Shown here piece after piece: positions 39,408-49,986 of a stretch of 64,000 nt of DNA; within the stretch, counting starts at the first letter, position 1, and the number at the start of each line of letters is the position of its first letter. The notes under the pieces are model-generated. The model was given only the letters and a program-made list of their open reading frames with translations, did no database searches and was not told where the DNA came from. This DNA comes from Erwinia phyllosphaerae (GTDB taxonomy: Bacteria; Pseudomonadota; Gammaproteobacteria; Enterobacterales; Enterobacteriaceae). Where the stretch lies: positions 701,538 through 765,537 of the forward strand of contig NZ_JAHSPF010000001.1 in assembly GCF_019132875.1 (NCBI RefSeq), in the 5' to 3' direction. Made by a program: the position numbers and the translations under genes.

Positions 39408-41555
39408 CTAACCCGTTGAATCAGGATGGTTATCCACTTTAGCTACCGATTTGTAAAAGGTTTCTCCTGTTTCCGCCATTTTTTGTAAGCGTTCGCAAGG
39501 TAAAAAACGCGGGCCGCAGACGTGGGCCAGCTGCTCTAGCTGCGCCACCATTTTCCCTGCGCCCAGTGCATCCATATAGCGGAACGGGCCGCCCAAAAAC
39601 GGGGGAAAGCCTATGCCAAATACCGCGCCAATATCGCCGTCGCGCGCGCAACGAATAACTCCTTCATCGAAAGTTCTCGCCGCTTCGTTCAGCAGCATCA
39701 TCACGCAGCGCTGAGCGATAATTTCTGCGCTTCGCTGCGCTTTTGGGTGAACGTTCAGGAGTTTATAGATCGTAGCATCTGGCTGCTTTTTACCCCCTGA
39801 TTTTTTGCGGTAAAGGTAAAAGCCCCGTTCGTTTTTACGTCCTTTGCGGTTGTCGTTCAGGATAGCATCCAGCGCGGCGGGTGCTTTAAAGCGTTCGCCC
39901 CAGGCTTGTTCCAGAACGGGAATAATATGCGCGCCCGTATCGATGCCAACCTCATCCAGTAGCTGCACCGGCCCAACCGGAAAGCCAAAGCCAACCAGCG
40001 CGCCGTCGATATTCTCTATCGGCTCGCCTTCCAGCAGGCAGCGTAGCGCTTCGTTAATGTAAGGTGTCAGAATGCGGTTAACGTAGAATCCGGCGCGGTC
40101 GGCCACCACAATCGGCGTTTTACCCTGTTTTTTTGCCAGCTCAACCGTCGTGGCGATAGTTTGCGCGCTGGTTTTTGCATGAGGAATGACTTCCACCAGC
40201 GGCATTTTATCGACCGGGCTGAAAAAATGCAGGCCGATAATATTTTCCGGCCGACGGGCATGCGCTGCGATGTCGCTAATCGGCAGAGAAGAGGTGTTGG
40301 AAGCGAAAATCGTCTCGGGAAGGCAGTTGGCTTCAACTTCTGCCACCATCTTTTGCTTGAGGAAAAGATCTTCAAATACCGCCTCAATGACAACGTCGCG
40401 CCGGCGGAAGCCCTGATAGTCCAGGCTGCCGCTAATCAGGGCCATTTTACGCTGCCGTTCCGCTGTGGTGATATGACGGCGCACGACCTTCCTGTTAAGG
40501 AGATCCCAGCTGTATTTCATCGCATGGTTAATCCCCTCCGGCCTGATATCTTTAATACGCACCGGCAATCCGGCGCGGCTGGCGGTCACGTAAGCGATAC
40601 CGCCGCCCATCAGCCCACCTCCCAGTACGCCTACAGAGCTTAGCCGACGCGGTTCGGCTTCTGCGCCGCGATCTTTCTTCATTTCGGTGGTAGCAAAAAA
40701 GATGCCGCGCAGCGCCACGGATTCCGGCGACATCGCCAGTTCGCCAAAGGCTTTCGCCTCTGCGGCATAGCCCGCGCTGCGTCCCTGCTGCAAACCGATA
40801 TGAATTACCGAAAGGATCTTACGGACAGCGGGATAGTTGCCGTGGGATTTTGCCTCTGTCCGCCTGGTCGCCAGCTTAAATAACAGCGATCTTCCGGCGC
40901 GCCCGTTAAGCAGACGTTCACCCAGCGGCAGCGTTTTACGCGGTCGCCGGCCTTTCAGCACCATTTTCACTGCCGTTTCCAGCAAAATGGTTTCCGGCAC
41001 GGCCGCTTCCACCAGACCAAGCTTTACAGCCTGCTTTGCACGTAGCGTTTTGCCGGTCAGGATCATATCCAGCGCGCGTGAAGCACCAATCAGACGAGGC
41101 AGCCGCTGCGTGCCGCCTGAGCCTGGCAATAGCCCCAGCTGCACTTCCGGCAGGCCGAGGCGGGTTTTGTCGTCCAGCGAGCAGATGCGCTGATGGCAGG
41201 CCAGCGCCAGCTCTAGTCCGCCGCCCAGGCAGGCTCCATGAATGGCGGCGATAACGGGAATCGGCAGCGCGGCAATCTCCGCCATCACTTTCTGTCCCTG
41301 GCGCGCCAGCGCTGCCGCCTCTTCGGCCGAGCGGCAGGCGGCAATCATCGTAATATCCGCACCGGCGATAAAAGAGTCCGGCTTACCGGAAATCAACACC
41401 AGCCCAAGCAGTTGTGTATGACTACGGGCCTCGACGAGAATTTTGCGGATCTCTTCGACAAATTCCGCCTTCAGCGTATTCACTTTTTCGCCCGGCACGT
41501 CCAGGGTAATAACGCCTACGTTGTCTGGCCGCAGGCTGAAGGTAAATGCCGTCAC
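39408..41555 (-). CDS. fadJ: Fatty acid oxidation complex subunit alpha FadJ
   Basis: 715 residues (E. coli FadJ 714). The N-terminal enoyl-CoA hydratase domain (about 1-190) has [19 protein letters not shown] and [16 protein letters not shown]. The L-3-hydroxyacyl-CoA dehydrogenase part (about 310-700) has the NAD motif [18 protein letters not shown] and the catalytic [15 protein letters not shown]. It works with FadI, chiefly in anaerobic beta-oxidation. The gene overlaps the fadI stop by 4 bases, so the pair is translationally coupled. Confidence 0.97.
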   Translation of the reverse strand: MTAFTFSLRPDNVGVITLDVPGEKVNTLKAEFVEEIRKILVEARSHTQLLGLVLISGKPDSFIAGADITMIAACRSAEEAAALARQGQKVMAEIAALPIPVIAAIHGACLGGGLELALACHQRICSLDDKTRLGLPEVQLGLLPGSGGTQRLPRLIGASRALDMILTGKTLRAKQAVKLGLVEAAVPETILLETAVKMVLKGRRPRKTLPLGERLLNGRAGRSLLFKLATRRTEAKSHGNYPAVRKILSVIHIGLQQGRSAGYAAEAKAFGELAMSPESVALRGIFFATTEMKKDRGAEAEPRRLSSVGVLGGGLMGGGIAYVTASRAGLPVRIKDIRPEGINHAMKYSWDLLNRKVVRRHITTAERQRKMALISGSLDYQGFRRRDVVIEAVFEDLFLKQKMVAEVEANCLPETIFASNTSSLPISDIAAHARRPENIIGLHFFSPVDKMPLVEVIPHAKTSAQTIATTVELAKKQGKTPIVVADRAGFYVNRILTPYINEALRCLLEGEPIENIDGALVGFGFPVGPVQLLDEVGIDTGAHIIPVLEQAWGERFKAPAALDAILNDNRKGRKNERGFYLYRKKSGGKKQPDATIYKLLNVHPKAQRSAEIIAQRCVMMLLNEAARTFDEGVIRCARDGDIGAVFGIGFPPFLGGPFRYMDALGAGKMVAQLEQLAHVCGPRFLPCERLQKMAETGETFYKSVAKVDNHPDSTG

Positions 41556-42862
41556 TCTTCCACCTCCAGAACCATAGCCGCGCCTAATCCCCCCGCCGCG
41601 CAGGCGGTGACCAGCCCCAGACCGCCGCCGCGACGGCGCAGTTCATGGAGCGTTTGAGTAATCATGCGGGCACCGGTAGCAGCAAAAGGATGGCCATAAG
41701 CGATAGAACCACCCAGTACGTTAAATTTCTCGTCATCTACTTCGCCCAGCGCGCGTGGCCGGTTCAGCACCTCGCGGGCAAACCTCTCATCGGCAAACAT
41801 TTTCAGGTTTGCCAGCGTCTGGGCTGCAAAAGCTTCATGCATATCGATAAGCGTCAAATCCTGTAAGGTAATGCCCGCACGATCGAGCGCCAGCGGCGAT
41901 GCCCATGCCGGGCCAAGCAGCATGTCCTGCCAGACATCAATAGCGGTAAAAGCGTAGCTGCGCAGATAGCCAAGCGGCACGATGCCCAGCTCTTTGGCTC
42001 TGGCTTCGGTCATCAGGATAACGGCAGCCGCACCGTCGGTCAGCGGCGTACTGTTGGCGGCGGTGACCGTACCGTGTTGGCGGTCAAAAGCGGGACGCAG
42101 CCTGCTGTAATCTTTCAGGCTGGAATGCAGGCGAACGTTGTTATCCTGCTGGAGCGGATTACGCCACGGCGGCGCATAAGCGGTCATCACTTCCCGCGTC
42201 AGTTTGCCCTCCTCCCAGGCTTTAGCGGCACGCAGATGCGAACGGTGCGCCAGCGCATCCTGCTGCTCGCGGGTAATATGATGGCTTTTTGCCATCTGCT
42301 CCGCCGTATCGCCCATTCGTAAGCCGGTTGAATACTCCGCCACGGCAGGCGGCACGGGCAACAGGTCGCGCGGGCGAAGCTGGCTGAATAACCTGAGCTT
42401 TTGCGGCCACTTTTTAGCTTTATTAAGATCCACCAGCACGCGGCTCAAATTTTTATTGACGCCAATGGGCAGAATGGAGCAGGAGTCGGCACCGCCAGCG
42501 ATACCGGCCTGAATCGTACCCGCCAGCAGGCTTTCGGCGACGTTGGCGACGGCCTGAAAGCTGGTGGCGCAGGCGCGGCTGACGCTATAGGCGTCGGTGT
42601 GCACGCTTAAAGCGCTGCCCAGCACGATTTCGCGCGCGATATTCGGCGCTTCTGGCGTTTGCACAACCTGACCAAACACCAGCTGTTCTATGATTTCAGG
42701 CGGTATCTCGCTGCGTATCAGCAGTTCATTGACCACCATCCGGCCGAGTTCGACGGCGGGAAGAGTTTGCAACGCCGTAGCCTGACGAGCGAAAGGCGTG
42801 CGTAAACCATGCGTTATCGCTATGCGTTGGCCCTGACGCGCTGGCAAAGGGAGCGCTTTCAT
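41552..42862 (-). CDS. fadI: Acetyl-CoA C-acyltransferase FadI
   Basis: 436 residues, as in E. coli. A thiolase that splits 3-oxoacyl-CoA with CoA in the last step of beta-oxidation. The acyl-accepting Cys98 lies in [16 protein letters not shown], the His in [14 protein letters not shown], and the second Cys in [15 protein letters not shown]. It is the promoter-proximal gene of fadI-fadJ. A good FadR site lies 36-53 bases upstream of its start. Confidence 0.97.
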   Translation of the reverse strand: MKALPLPARQGQRIAITHGLRTPFARQATALQTLPAVELGRMVVNELLIRSEIPPEIIEQLVFGQVVQTPEAPNIAREIVLGSALSVHTDAYSVSRACATSFQAVANVAESLLAGTIQAGIAGGADSCSILPIGVNKNLSRVLVDLNKAKKWPQKLRLFSQLRPRDLLPVPPAVAEYSTGLRMGDTAEQMAKSHHITREQQDALAHRSHLRAAKAWEEGKLTREVMTAYAPPWRNPLQQDNNVRLHSSLKDYSRLRPAFDRQHGTVTAANSTPLTDGAAAVILMTEARAKELGIVPLGYLRSYAFTAIDVWQDMLLGPAWASPLALDRAGITLQDLTLIDMHEAFAAQTLANLKMFADERFAREVLNRPRALGEVDDEKFNVLGGSIAYGHPFAATGARMITQTLHELRRRGGGLGLVTACAAGGLGAAMVLEVEE

Positions 42863-42898
42863 TGATCACCTGTAAAAATCGGCGGCATCACTGCCAAA

Positions 42899-42915
42899 AG
42901 AGGTCAGACCTGCTT
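42899..42915 (-). promoter_or_regulatory. FadR operator upstream of fadIJ
   Basis: AGAGGTCAGACCTGCTT is close to the FadR consensus (AACTGGTCNGACCTGTT), including the full GGTCNGACC core. It lies about 37 bases before the fadI start codon, so FadR without acyl-CoA should repress fadIJ. Confidence 0.82.
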
Positions 42916-42989
42916 ATTGTTAACCATATTTTTACATTTTGCCTAAAAAGAGGCGGGAAAAGTGCGAGGGGAACCACGGTTTGGGGAAC

Positions 42990-43015
42990 AATGAGCGGGC
43001 CTTAGCCCACTCATT
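42990..43015 (-). terminator. Hairpin after yfcZ
   Basis: AATGAG-c-GGGC pairs with GCCC-a-CTCATT with one mismatch and a 4-base loop, starting 14 bases past the yfcZ stop. The T run is poor (ATTGTT). Confidence 0.5.
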
Positions 43016-43028
43016 GCCTAGCAGCAGG

Positions 43029-43325
43029 CTAGCGCAAACCCAGCTGAAAGATCATCGTTTCTGCCTGACAGCTAAAGGTAAAATCAGCGTCAAGCCGCAC
43101 CCCTTCCGGCAATGTTTCAAAGCGCGCGCTGATGTCGCACGGCTCTGATTCGACCTGGCGGGCTTTGTCGCTCAGCTGCTGTAAACCGGCTTCCGCCTGC
43201 TGGCGATTTTCATATACCCGGCTCCAGGAAGCCGTACAGTCGGTGTTATCCATAATGGTGCCAACATCAACACAGCAGCAGGCCGCGGTTTCGCTGGCGC
43301 TACATTTATTTATGGCGTGGGTCAT
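43029..43325 (-). CDS. yfcZ: YfcZ/YiiS family protein (DUF406)
   Basis: 98 residues (E. coli YfcZ 94). A small soluble protein, Cys-rich at the N-terminus (CSASETAACCCVDVGTIMDN), with a conserved Glu/Gln-rich helix and the ending RLDADFTFSCQAETMIFQLGLR-like. The function is unknown. It lies between fadI and the divergent fadL, exactly as in E. coli. The N-terminal cysteines are a family feature that could bind metal or sense redox, but nothing here proves it. Confidence 0.88.
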   Translation of the reverse strand: MTHAINKCSASETAACCCVDVGTIMDNTDCTASWSRVYENRQQAEAGLQQLSDKARQVESEPCDISARFETLPEGVRLDADFTFSCQAETMIFQLGLR

Positions 43326-43560
43326 AAGATTCTCCGGTTGGCTTCAGCGTTATGCGCTGGCTTAAAATCAGACGGCTTATTTTACCGCTGCCTTTTTTCC
43401 CTGTCTGGCAATTGAGTGAATAAGCGCGCTTAACTAACGAAAATCGGCGTTAAATTTGATCTAAAACAGGCTAGACTCACTGCGCGCTGCCGTTACCGTC
43501 AGGTTTTTGTTAAGCAGATCGCTTTTTGTAGATCAATTCAGAAATATTTATTAAACAATA

Positions 43561-43613
43561 TTGCAACATCAGTGCGGGACGGACCTATACTGGGGCCACT
43601 GGTCTGATTAGTT
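43561..43613 (+). promoter_or_regulatory. fadL promoter with FadR site
   Basis: TTGCAA (43561-43566) and TATACT (43586-43591), 19 bases apart, form a plausible sigma-70 promoter. CACTGGTCTGATTAGTT (43597-43613) resembles a FadR operator (13 of 17 positions) and covers the expected transcription start, so binding would repress. The surrounding 43326-43688 has no gene I can support; the 5' leader of fadL is about 90 bases. Confidence 0.7.
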
Positions 43614-43688
43614 AGCCGTCTTTCAGCCCTTTGTGAGCCGTTGCCAAGGTAACGGCCTTAATAAAAATCAGATAAAGAGGTTGTGGTC

Positions 43689-44972
43689 ATGAACCATAAA
43701 AACCTGTTTGCGAAGTCTTCCCTCGCAGTCGCAGTGGCCATTGTTTCTTCTCACGCTTTCGCAGCCGGCTTTCAACTTAATGAATTTTCCGCCGCTGGCC
43801 TGGGCCGTGCCTATTCCGGCGAAGGCGCGATGGGCGATACCGCCGCATCAGCCAGCCGCAATCCGGCTACCATGGCATTGATGGACCGCCCTATGTTTTC
43901 CGTCGGTGCCGTGTTTATCGATCCCGGCGTGAATATTGACGGCACCAGCAGCACGGGCCAGAGCCTGAATGCCAATAACATTGCGCCGACCCAGTGGGTG
44001 CCTAATATTCATTATGTACAGCCGCTTAACGACCAGTGGTGGCTTGGCGCTTCTGCTACCTCCAATTATGGGCTGGCGACGGAATTTAGTGATGACTACA
44101 CTGCCGGGCCCTATGCCGGTAAAACAGATTTGCAGACCGTTAATTTTAACTTAAGTACGGCATATCGGCTTAACCAGAACTTTAGCTTTGGCCTGGGTTT
44201 TGACGCCGTCTACGCGCGCGCGAAAATTGAGCGCTATGCAGGCGAAGCGGGCAGCGCGCTGGGCTTTCCTGCCGACACGCAAATTGCCCATCTGAAAGGC
44301 GATGAGTGGGGCTACGGCTGGAACGCCGGCATTCTGTATGAAGTGGATAAGAACAACCGCTTCGGCTTTACCTATCGTTCAGAAGTGAAAGTTGATTTTG
44401 ACGGCGATTATAAGAGCAGTATTCCGGGCTATATCAACCCGCTGAATCAGGCGCTTAACCTGGGATTACCGTACGGCACCGGCGGTTCAACTATTCCGGG
44501 CGCGCTGACGCTGGATCTGCCTGAAATGTGGGAAATCTCCGGCTATCACAAAGTCGCGCCGCAGTGGGCCGTGCACTACAGCATGACCTATACCAGCTGG
44601 AGCCAGTTCCAACAGCTGAAAGCGACCGGCAGCAGCGGCCAGACGCTGTTTTACAAAGACGAAAGCTATAAAGATGCTTACCGTATCGCGCTGGGCACCT
44701 CTTATTTCTATGACGATAACTGGACCTTCCGCGCCGGTATCGCCTTTGATGACAGCCCGGTTCCAGCCGATAAACGCTCGATTTCCATTCCTGACCAGGA
44801 CCGCCTGTGGCTAAGCACCGGTGCCTCTTACGCCTTTAATCAGGACGCCTCGGTGGACGTTGGCCTCTCTTATATGCATGGTCAGCACGTGACTATTGAA
44901 GAAGGCCCTTATACTTTCCATTCAACCGGTAAAGCCTGGCTTTACGGCGCGAACTTTAACTATAAGTTCTGA
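43689..44972 (+). CDS. fadL: Long-chain fatty acid outer membrane transporter FadL
   Basis: 427 residues from the ATG at 43689, which has GAGG eight bases upstream; a GTG two codons earlier is less likely. E. coli FadL has 446. The signal peptide ends at SHAFA, and the mature part starts [25 protein letters not shown], the hatch region that plugs the barrel. [13 protein letters not shown] and the C-terminal aromatic ending NFNYKF mark an outer-membrane 14-strand barrel. A loop around residue 190-210 is shorter than in E. coli, explaining the length difference. It imports long-chain fatty acids for FadD and beta-oxidation. Confidence 0.96.
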   Translation: MNHKNLFAKSSLAVAVAIVSSHAFAAGFQLNEFSAAGLGRAYSGEGAMGDTAASASRNPATMALMDRPMFSVGAVFIDPGVNIDGTSSTGQSLNANNIAPTQWVPNIHYVQPLNDQWWLGASATSNYGLATEFSDDYTAGPYAGKTDLQTVNFNLSTAYRLNQNFSFGLGFDAVYARAKIERYAGEAGSALGFPADTQIAHLKGDEWGYGWNAGILYEVDKNNRFGFTYRSEVKVDFDGDYKSSIPGYINPLNQALNLGLPYGTGGSTIPGALTLDLPEMWEISGYHKVAPQWAVHYSMTYTSWSQFQQLKATGSSGQTLFYKDESYKDAYRIALGTSYFYDDNWTFRAGIAFDDSPVPADKRSISIPDQDRLWLSTGASYAFNQDASVDVGLSYMHGQHVTIEEGPYTFHSTGKAWLYGANFNYKF

Positions 44973-44993
44973 CGGTAAGCTATTTTGAGACTA

Positions 44994-45023
44994 TAAAAAA
45001 ACACCGCCGGGGCGGTGTTTTTT
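44994..45023. terminator. Bidirectional terminator between fadL and mlaA
   Basis: A run of A then ACACCGCC pairs with GGCGGTGT then T6, with a short GG loop. It lies 22 bases after fadL and 10 bases after mlaA stop codons, and serves both convergent genes. Confidence 0.93.
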
Positions 45024-45032
45024 ATTAACGGC

Positions 45033-45794
45033 TTAATTCGCGTCGATGTCGTCAAGATCGCCCTGAATCGCGGCGGCGTTCGGGTTTTCCTGGGGAAGCA
45101 GCTTGCCATCGCTGGCAAGGAAATCATGCCGCTGGAAGTAGGCCGCACGCACAAAGGCGTAAGGATCTTTCGAGTTTTTCAGGATAGCGTCGGAATCCAG
45201 CAGCTGGGCGCGGGTTTCCACGCCTTCCAGCGCCCACTTACCGGCGGTCATCCACCAGGTTAGCCAGCTGAGCGGTGCGTAGAGATCGTCCACCATGCCG
45301 CCAACGTCTTCACGCGGCGTAAAGCTGCCGTAGCCCGGAAGCGTGACGTAAGTACCATAACCTACGCCATAGTTACCCAGCGTGCTGCCGAAACGACGCG
45401 GCTCCTCTTTTGCCAGCGCCGGATTAGCCATGCCGGCCACGTCGATAAAGCCGCCCATCCCCAGAATGGTGTTCAGGAAAAAGCGGTTAAAGTGGATCAT
45501 CGCTTTATAAGGCTTCCCTTCAATGAAGTAGTTCACCATGGTGGACGGTTCGCTAAGGTTCCCCAGAAAATTGCTTAGTCCGCTACGCGCGGGCATCGGC
45601 ACATAATCACGCCAGGCAACGGCAACAGGGCGAACGACATAAGGATCCAGCACGTTGTAATTAAAATTAAACATTGAACGGTTGAAGCCTTCCAGCGGAT
45701 CGGACCTTCCCTGAGGTTCGTCCGCCGTCTGCGAACTGGCGCAGCCGAAAAGCAGTACGCTGGCCAGCGCAACGCCCATCACGCGGTAGTTCAT
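45033..45794 (-). CDS. mlaA: MlaA (VacJ) phospholipid-binding lipoprotein
   Basis: 253 residues from the ATG at 45794 (GGGAGAAAGAG upstream); the open frame extends further 5' but only this start gives a lipoprotein signal. The lipobox VLLFGCASS puts the lipidated Cys near residue 18. The mature domain has DPLEGFNRSMFNFNYNVLDPYVVRP and the LGNYGVGYGTYVTLPGYGSFTPRED segment of the family. MlaA sits in the outer membrane with OmpC/OmpF and passes mislocalised phospholipids to MlaC. In E. coli it is also next to fadL. It follows ccmI by 28 bases. Confidence 0.95.
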   Translation of the reverse strand: MNYRVMGVALASVLLFGCASSQTADEPQGRSDPLEGFNRSMFNFNYNVLDPYVVRPVAVAWRDYVPMPARSGLSNFLGNLSEPSTMVNYFIEGKPYKAMIHFNRFFLNTILGMGGFIDVAGMANPALAKEEPRRFGSTLGNYGVGYGTYVTLPGYGSFTPREDVGGMVDDLYAPLSWLTWWMTAGKWALEGVETRAQLLDSDAILKNSKDPYAFVRAAYFQRHDFLASDGKLLPQENPNAAAIQGDLDDIDAN

Positions 45795-45822
45795 CTCTTT
45801 CTCCCTGTTAAATAAAAGCCGG

Positions 45823-47034
45823 CTACGGCTGCTGTTGGTTAATCTCAACGGCCAGCTGCGCCTTACCATCAAAAGGCGCGACCGCGCTGACGCCGAACCA
45901 GTCGCCGCTCTGTGGGTTGGCGCTGCCATCACGCGAAATGCGGGCGCGCACCTGAACCTGATGCTGCGCCGAAAGCAAACGTTGCGGCATCATAGCGTTG
46001 CTGTCGTCAAGCGTCAGCGAGAGCGGAAAATGGCTCAGCGGCACTCGTTTTACCGCTACCGGTACTTTTGAAACGCCGTCAGTGACGGAAATATAGAGCA
46101 TACCGCCTGCAGGCAGCGCTTTTTCTGCCCCGGCGGCCAGGCTAATAGCCAGCGTCAGATGACTGCTTTGCCCGCCCGATTCGGTTTTAGCCTGCTCGAT
46201 GCTGCGCTGGATCATCGTTACGCGCGGATCGTCGGCTGGTAACAATTGTAACATCTTTTGCCAGGTCGTTATGGCTTCTGCATAGCGCTGCTGGCTAAAA
46301 GCATTAAATGCCAACAGGCTGAGGATGCGCAGGTTGCTGCCGTCGGCCTTCACCATATCGTTAAGCATCGCCGTTGCCTGGCGATTATCCTGCGGATCCT
46401 GCGAACGGGTTAGCGCATCGGCATAGCTTAGCTTCACCTCAGGATTTTCTGGCGCCAGCTGCATAGCGCGGCGGAAAGATTGTGTTGCGGTAGAGGCATT
46501 GTTCAATACCATGCCGATACGTCCCAGCATCAGCCAGTCATTAACGTTACGCGGATCGTCCTGCAGCGATGAACGAATGCCCAGGCCAAGCCGCGACAGC
46601 TGCTCTATCGTGAGCGGTTTGGCGTTGGGATCCATTAGCTGCGCACGCAGTTCAGGAAGCTCGTTTTTGACCTGCTGCCATGCCAGAACCTGCGAAAAGC
46701 CGCCGGTTTTGAAATAGAAGCCCAGGCTAACCAGCACCAGAATCAGCACGCCGGGCAGCAATACCCAGCGGCTGACGGCGCGCTCACGCAGCTGCTCCTC
46801 GCGAGGAATATCCAGCAGCAGCGTTTGCTGTAGCTCGCGGATCATTTCCGGGCGCTCGGCAACGACGCCCTGCTCTTCGTCTTCCGCCAGCTCCTGCAAA
46901 CGCTGATGGTAAAAGTTTTTATTCAGCGTATCGCGGTCTGTGGTCAGCGAAGTGCGTTTACCGCTTCCGGCGATCAGCAGCAGCGCGCTGGTTGCCACCA
47001 GCAAAGCCAGAACGGTGAGCCAGAATACACTCAT
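45823..47034 (-). CDS. ccmI: Cytochrome c biogenesis protein CcmI
   Basis: 403 residues, with two transmembrane segments in the first 125 residues (1-20 and about 92-112), a cytoplasmic loop between them, and a periplasmic domain with TPR repeats (about 155-260). The rest is a C-terminal beta-rich domain. CcmI holds apocytochrome c for haem attachment by CcmFH. In E. coli K-12 this sequence is the C-terminal half of CcmH; here it is a separate gene whose ATG overlaps the ccmH stop as ATGA. The overlap and clean reading frames show this is a true split, not a frameshift. Confidence 0.9.
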   Translation of the reverse strand: MSVFWLTVLALLVATSALLLIAGSGKRTSLTTDRDTLNKNFYHQRLQELAEDEEQGVVAERPEMIRELQQTLLLDIPREEQLRERAVSRWVLLPGVLILVLVSLGFYFKTGGFSQVLAWQQVKNELPELRAQLMDPNAKPLTIEQLSRLGLGIRSSLQDDPRNVNDWLMLGRIGMVLNNASTATQSFRRAMQLAPENPEVKLSYADALTRSQDPQDNRQATAMLNDMVKADGSNLRILSLLAFNAFSQQRYAEAITTWQKMLQLLPADDPRVTMIQRSIEQAKTESGGQSSHLTLAISLAAGAEKALPAGGMLYISVTDGVSKVPVAVKRVPLSHFPLSLTLDDSNAMMPQRLLSAQHQVQVRARISRDGSANPQSGDWFGVSAVAPFDGKAQLAVEINQQQP

Positions 47035-47483
47035 GGTTGCTTCCTGTTATTTAACAGCGCATCAAGCCGCGCCTGTTCTTCTGCATCCAGCTCTGCGCTG
47101 GTGCGTTTTCTGCTGCGTAAGACGATCACCAGCGTGCCGATGACGACAAACAGTATCGGGCCAGCCCACAGGATCAGCGTTGACCCCATCACCGGCGGTT
47201 CATAGGTTACAAAATTGCCGTAGCGCGCCACCATCCAGGCTTTTACCTGTTCTGGCGTCTGGCCGCTTTGCAGCAGTTCATAAACTTTCAGCCGCATATC
47301 TGCGGCGATCATCGCATTGGAATCGGCAATACTGTTGTTCTGGCATTTTGGGCAACGCAGCGACTCCGTCAGGTGACGGTATTGCTGTTCCTGAGCGACG
47401 GAAGAAAATTTATAGGTATCAATATTGTCTGCCAGTACGCTGAAAGAGAAGAGCAGTGCAATCAGTAGTAAAATCCGTTTCAT
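47031..47483 (-). CDS. ccmH: Cytochrome c maturation thiol-oxidoreductase CcmH
   Basis: 150 residues. A signal peptide (ends FSVLA) is followed by a periplasmic three-helix domain with the redox motif LRCPKCQNNSIADSNA, and a C-terminal transmembrane anchor (about residues 103-122). CcmH, reduced by CcmG, keeps the CxxCH cysteines of apocytochrome c reduced for haem ligation. The length fits the short CcmH of Pseudomonas-type systems and the N-terminal half of the E. coli fusion. It starts 1 base inside the ccmG end region (ATGA-type overlap). Confidence 0.95.
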   Translation of the reverse strand: MKRILLLIALLFSFSVLADNIDTYKFSSVAQEQQYRHLTESLRCPKCQNNSIADSNAMIAADMRLKVYELLQSGQTPEQVKAWMVARYGNFVTYEPPVMGSTLILWAGPILFVVIGTLVIVLRSRKRTSAELDAEEQARLDALLNNRKQP

Positions 47484-48034
47484 GTTCCCGCATCCTTGCT
47501 GTATTTATCCCACAATGGCTTCACTTCGCTGTTCCATACCCGGTCATTCATATCTCCGGCGTGGCGATAGCGAATAATCCCTTTGCCATCAATTAAAAAA
47601 GTTTCAGGCGCGCCATAGACGCCCAGATCCAGCCCCAGCATACCGTCGCCGTCGTAGAGACTCAACGCGTAAGGATTGCCCAGCGAATTCAGCCAGCCGA
47701 TCGCTTTGGCGCGATCGTCCTTATAGTTGAGACCCACCACGCGGATCCCCTGTTCCGCCAGCGTATTAAGATACTGGTGCTCGGCGTGACAGGTTGGGCA
47801 CCAGGTAGCCCAAACGTTTAACAAAATCGGCTTGCCGTCGCGCAATACCGACTGGTCATACATTTTTCCCGGATGGTCCAGCGATTCCAGTTTAAACACC
47901 GGCACGGGCTTGCCAACCAGCGCCGACTCCAGCCTGCTCGGATCGTCGCCGTTGGCGTTGCGCGTTAACTGCCACATCAGCGCGGCGGCCAGCAGCAGGA
48001 AAAGCACCAGCGGAATATAAAGCGTCTTTTTCAT
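47480..48034 (-). CDS. ccmG: Thiol:disulfide interchange protein CcmG (DsbE)
   Basis: 184 residues (E. coli 185) from the ATG at 48034. An N-terminal membrane anchor (about 5-22) precedes a thioredoxin fold with the active site NVWATWCPTCHAEHQYL. The acidic GVYGAPETFLIDGKG with its cis-Pro loop is typical of CcmG. It passes electrons from DsbD to CcmH and apocytochrome. The start overlaps the ccmF stop by 4 bases. Longer frames upstream lie inside ccmF and lack family similarity. Confidence 0.95.
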   Translation of the reverse strand: MKKTLYIPLVLFLLLAAALMWQLTRNANGDDPSRLESALVGKPVPVFKLESLDHPGKMYDQSVLRDGKPILLNVWATWCPTCHAEHQYLNTLAEQGIRVVGLNYKDDRAKAIGWLNSLGNPYALSLYDGDGMLGLDLGVYGAPETFLIDGKGIIRYRHAGDMNDRVWNSEVKPLWDKYSKDAGT

Positions 48035-49986
48035 GTCGCCTCCTTTTGCGCTTTTTTGCGCGAGCGATAGCGCGGATCGAGCAGGCAAAAGATGCCGCCA
48101 ACCGCCATAAACACGCCGCCGAACCAGATCCAGCGAACAAAAGGTTTGTAATAGATGCGCACGGCCCAGGAGTTATCGCCCAGCTCTTCGCCCAGCGCGG
48201 CGTAAAGATCGCGCGTGAAGCCGCCATCAATCGCTGCTTCGGTCATCATGGTGTGCGCCACGCTGTAATAGCGCTTCTCCGCGTGTAGCGTCGCTTCATG
48301 CTTGCCGTTGCGCGTGACGTCGATAATGCCAACGCCGCCGCTATAGTTGGCGCCCTGCAAATTGTGCACATCGCGGAAGGTGAAGTGATAGTTGTGGATA
48401 TCAACCGTATCGCCTGCACGCATACGCACGTCGCGCTCCACGCTATAGTTCTGGCTAAAAGCGATGCCGATAACGGTAACGGCGACGCCAAGATGTCCCA
48501 GCACCATTCCCCAGTGGCTGCGTGACAAATGGCGCAGGCCGACAAAGAAGCGATGGCGATGCGTCGCGCGCTCGTGCAGCTCCATCAGCGTCAGGAAAAT
48601 GACCCACAGGGACATCAGCAGCCCTACCACCGTCATTGCTTCAATGCGGTCCTGCATCAGCCACGGCAGCACGATGGAAAGCACCAGCGTGCCGACCAGC
48701 GCGACCCCCAGCCGCTTCCACAATTTTTGCGGTTCATCACGACGCCAGCGCACCAGCGGCCCGATGCCCAGCATCAGCGCCATAGGCGCCATCAGCCAGG
48801 TAAACAGCGTGTTGAAGAACGGCTCGCCAATCGAAATGCTGCCCAGGCCCAGCTGCTTGTGCACCAGCGGCAGAAGCGTGCCCAACAGCACTACCAGCAT
48901 CGCGGCAATCAGCAGGATATTGTTGCCTAACAGAAAAGATTCGCGCGACCAGAGTTCGTTCTGGACGCGGCTGCGCACTTTGCTGCCCTTGATAGCGTAC
49001 AGCAGCAGCGAACTGCCGATAACGATAACCAGGAAAGCCAGGATAAACATGCCGCGAGCGGGATCGGAAGCAAAAGAGTGAACGGAAATCAGCACGCCCG
49101 AACGCACTAAAAACGTGCCTAACAGGCTGAGTGAAAAGGCCGTGATAGCCAGCAGCACCGTCCAGGCTTTAAAAGTACCGCGTTTTTCGGTAACCGCCAG
49201 TGAGTGGATCAGCGCCGTTCCCGCCAGCCACGGCATAAACGAGGCGTTTTCGACCGGATCCCAGAACCACCAGCCGCCCCAGCCAAGCTCGTAGTAAGCC
49301 CAGGCCGAACCCAGCACGATGCCAATCGTCAGAAAGACCCAGGCTGCCGTCGTCCACGGACGCGACCAGCGTGCCCAGGCCGTATCAAGCCGTCCGGTCA
49401 TCAGCGAGGCGATAGCAAAGGCAAAAGCGACCGAAAACCCTACGTAGCCCATATAAAGCAGCGGCGGATGGAAGATCAGGCCAATATCCTGCAGCATCGG
49501 GTTCAGGTCGCTGCCGTCGATCGGAAAGTCTGGCAGCGTACGGGTAAAGGGGTTGGAGGTCAGGGTTATAAACAGCAGAAAACCGAGGTTAATCATCCCC
49601 ATGACCGACAGCACGCGGGCAACGGAATCCAGCGGCATACCGCGGCTGAACAGCGCCACCGCCAGCGTCCAGGTACTGAGCAGCAGCAGCCAGAGCAGCA
49701 GCGAGCCTTCATGCGCGCCCCAGGTCGCGGCGATCCGGTAGTAAACCGGCAGCAGCGTATTGGAGTTAGTGGCAACATAGGCGACACTAAAATCATTCAC
49801 GACAAAGGCATGCACCAGCACGACAAAAGCAGCCAGGATGCAGGCAAACAGCGCATAGCTTAAGGGACGAGCCAGCCCCATCAGGCGACTATCCTGACGG
49901 GAAGCGCCCCACAGCGGATAAACACTGAGCAGCAGCGCCAGCGCTACCCCAAGACAGAGCAGAAAACTGCCAATTTCCGGCATCAT
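48031..49986 (-). CDS. ccmF: Haem lyase subunit CcmF
   Basis: 651 residues (E. coli 647), about 15 transmembrane segments. The tryptophan-rich WWD motif is visible as [19 protein letters not shown] near residue 233. Conserved histidines lie in [22 protein letters not shown] and [16 protein letters not shown] for haem b and holo-CcmE binding. CcmF takes haem from CcmE and attaches it to apocytochrome c with CcmH and CcmI. It overlaps ccmE and ccmG by 4 bases each. Confidence 0.97.
   Translation of the reverse strand: MMPEIGSFLLCLGVALALLLSVYPLWGASRQDSRLMGLARPLSYALFACILAAFVVLVHAFVVNDFSVAYVATNSNTLLPVYYRIAATWGAHEGSLLLWLLLLSTWTLAVALFSRGMPLDSVARVLSVMGMINLGFLLFITLTSNPFTRTLPDFPIDGSDLNPMLQDIGLIFHPPLLYMGYVGFSVAFAFAIASLMTGRLDTAWARWSRPWTTAAWVFLTIGIVLGSAWAYYELGWGGWWFWDPVENASFMPWLAGTALIHSLAVTEKRGTFKAWTVLLAITAFSLSLLGTFLVRSGVLISVHSFASDPARGMFILAFLVIVIGSSLLLYAIKGSKVRSRVQNELWSRESFLLGNNILLIAAMLVVLLGTLLPLVHKQLGLGSISIGEPFFNTLFTWLMAPMALMLGIGPLVRWRRDEPQKLWKRLGVALVGTLVLSIVLPWLMQDRIEAMTVVGLLMSLWVIFLTLMELHERATHRHRFFVGLRHLSRSHWGMVLGHLGVAVTVIGIAFSQNYSVERDVRMRAGDTVDIHNYHFTFRDVHNLQGANYSGGVGIIDVTRNGKHEATLHAEKRYYSVAHTMMTEAAIDGGFTRDLYAALGEELGDNSWAVRIYYKPFVRWIWFGGVFMAVGGIFCLLDPRYRSRKKAQKEAT

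Noticed and set aside
47031..47034. ccmH/ccmI split as a frameshift
   Set aside because: The ATGA overlap, lipoprotein-like signal and complete domains on each side show two normal genes.
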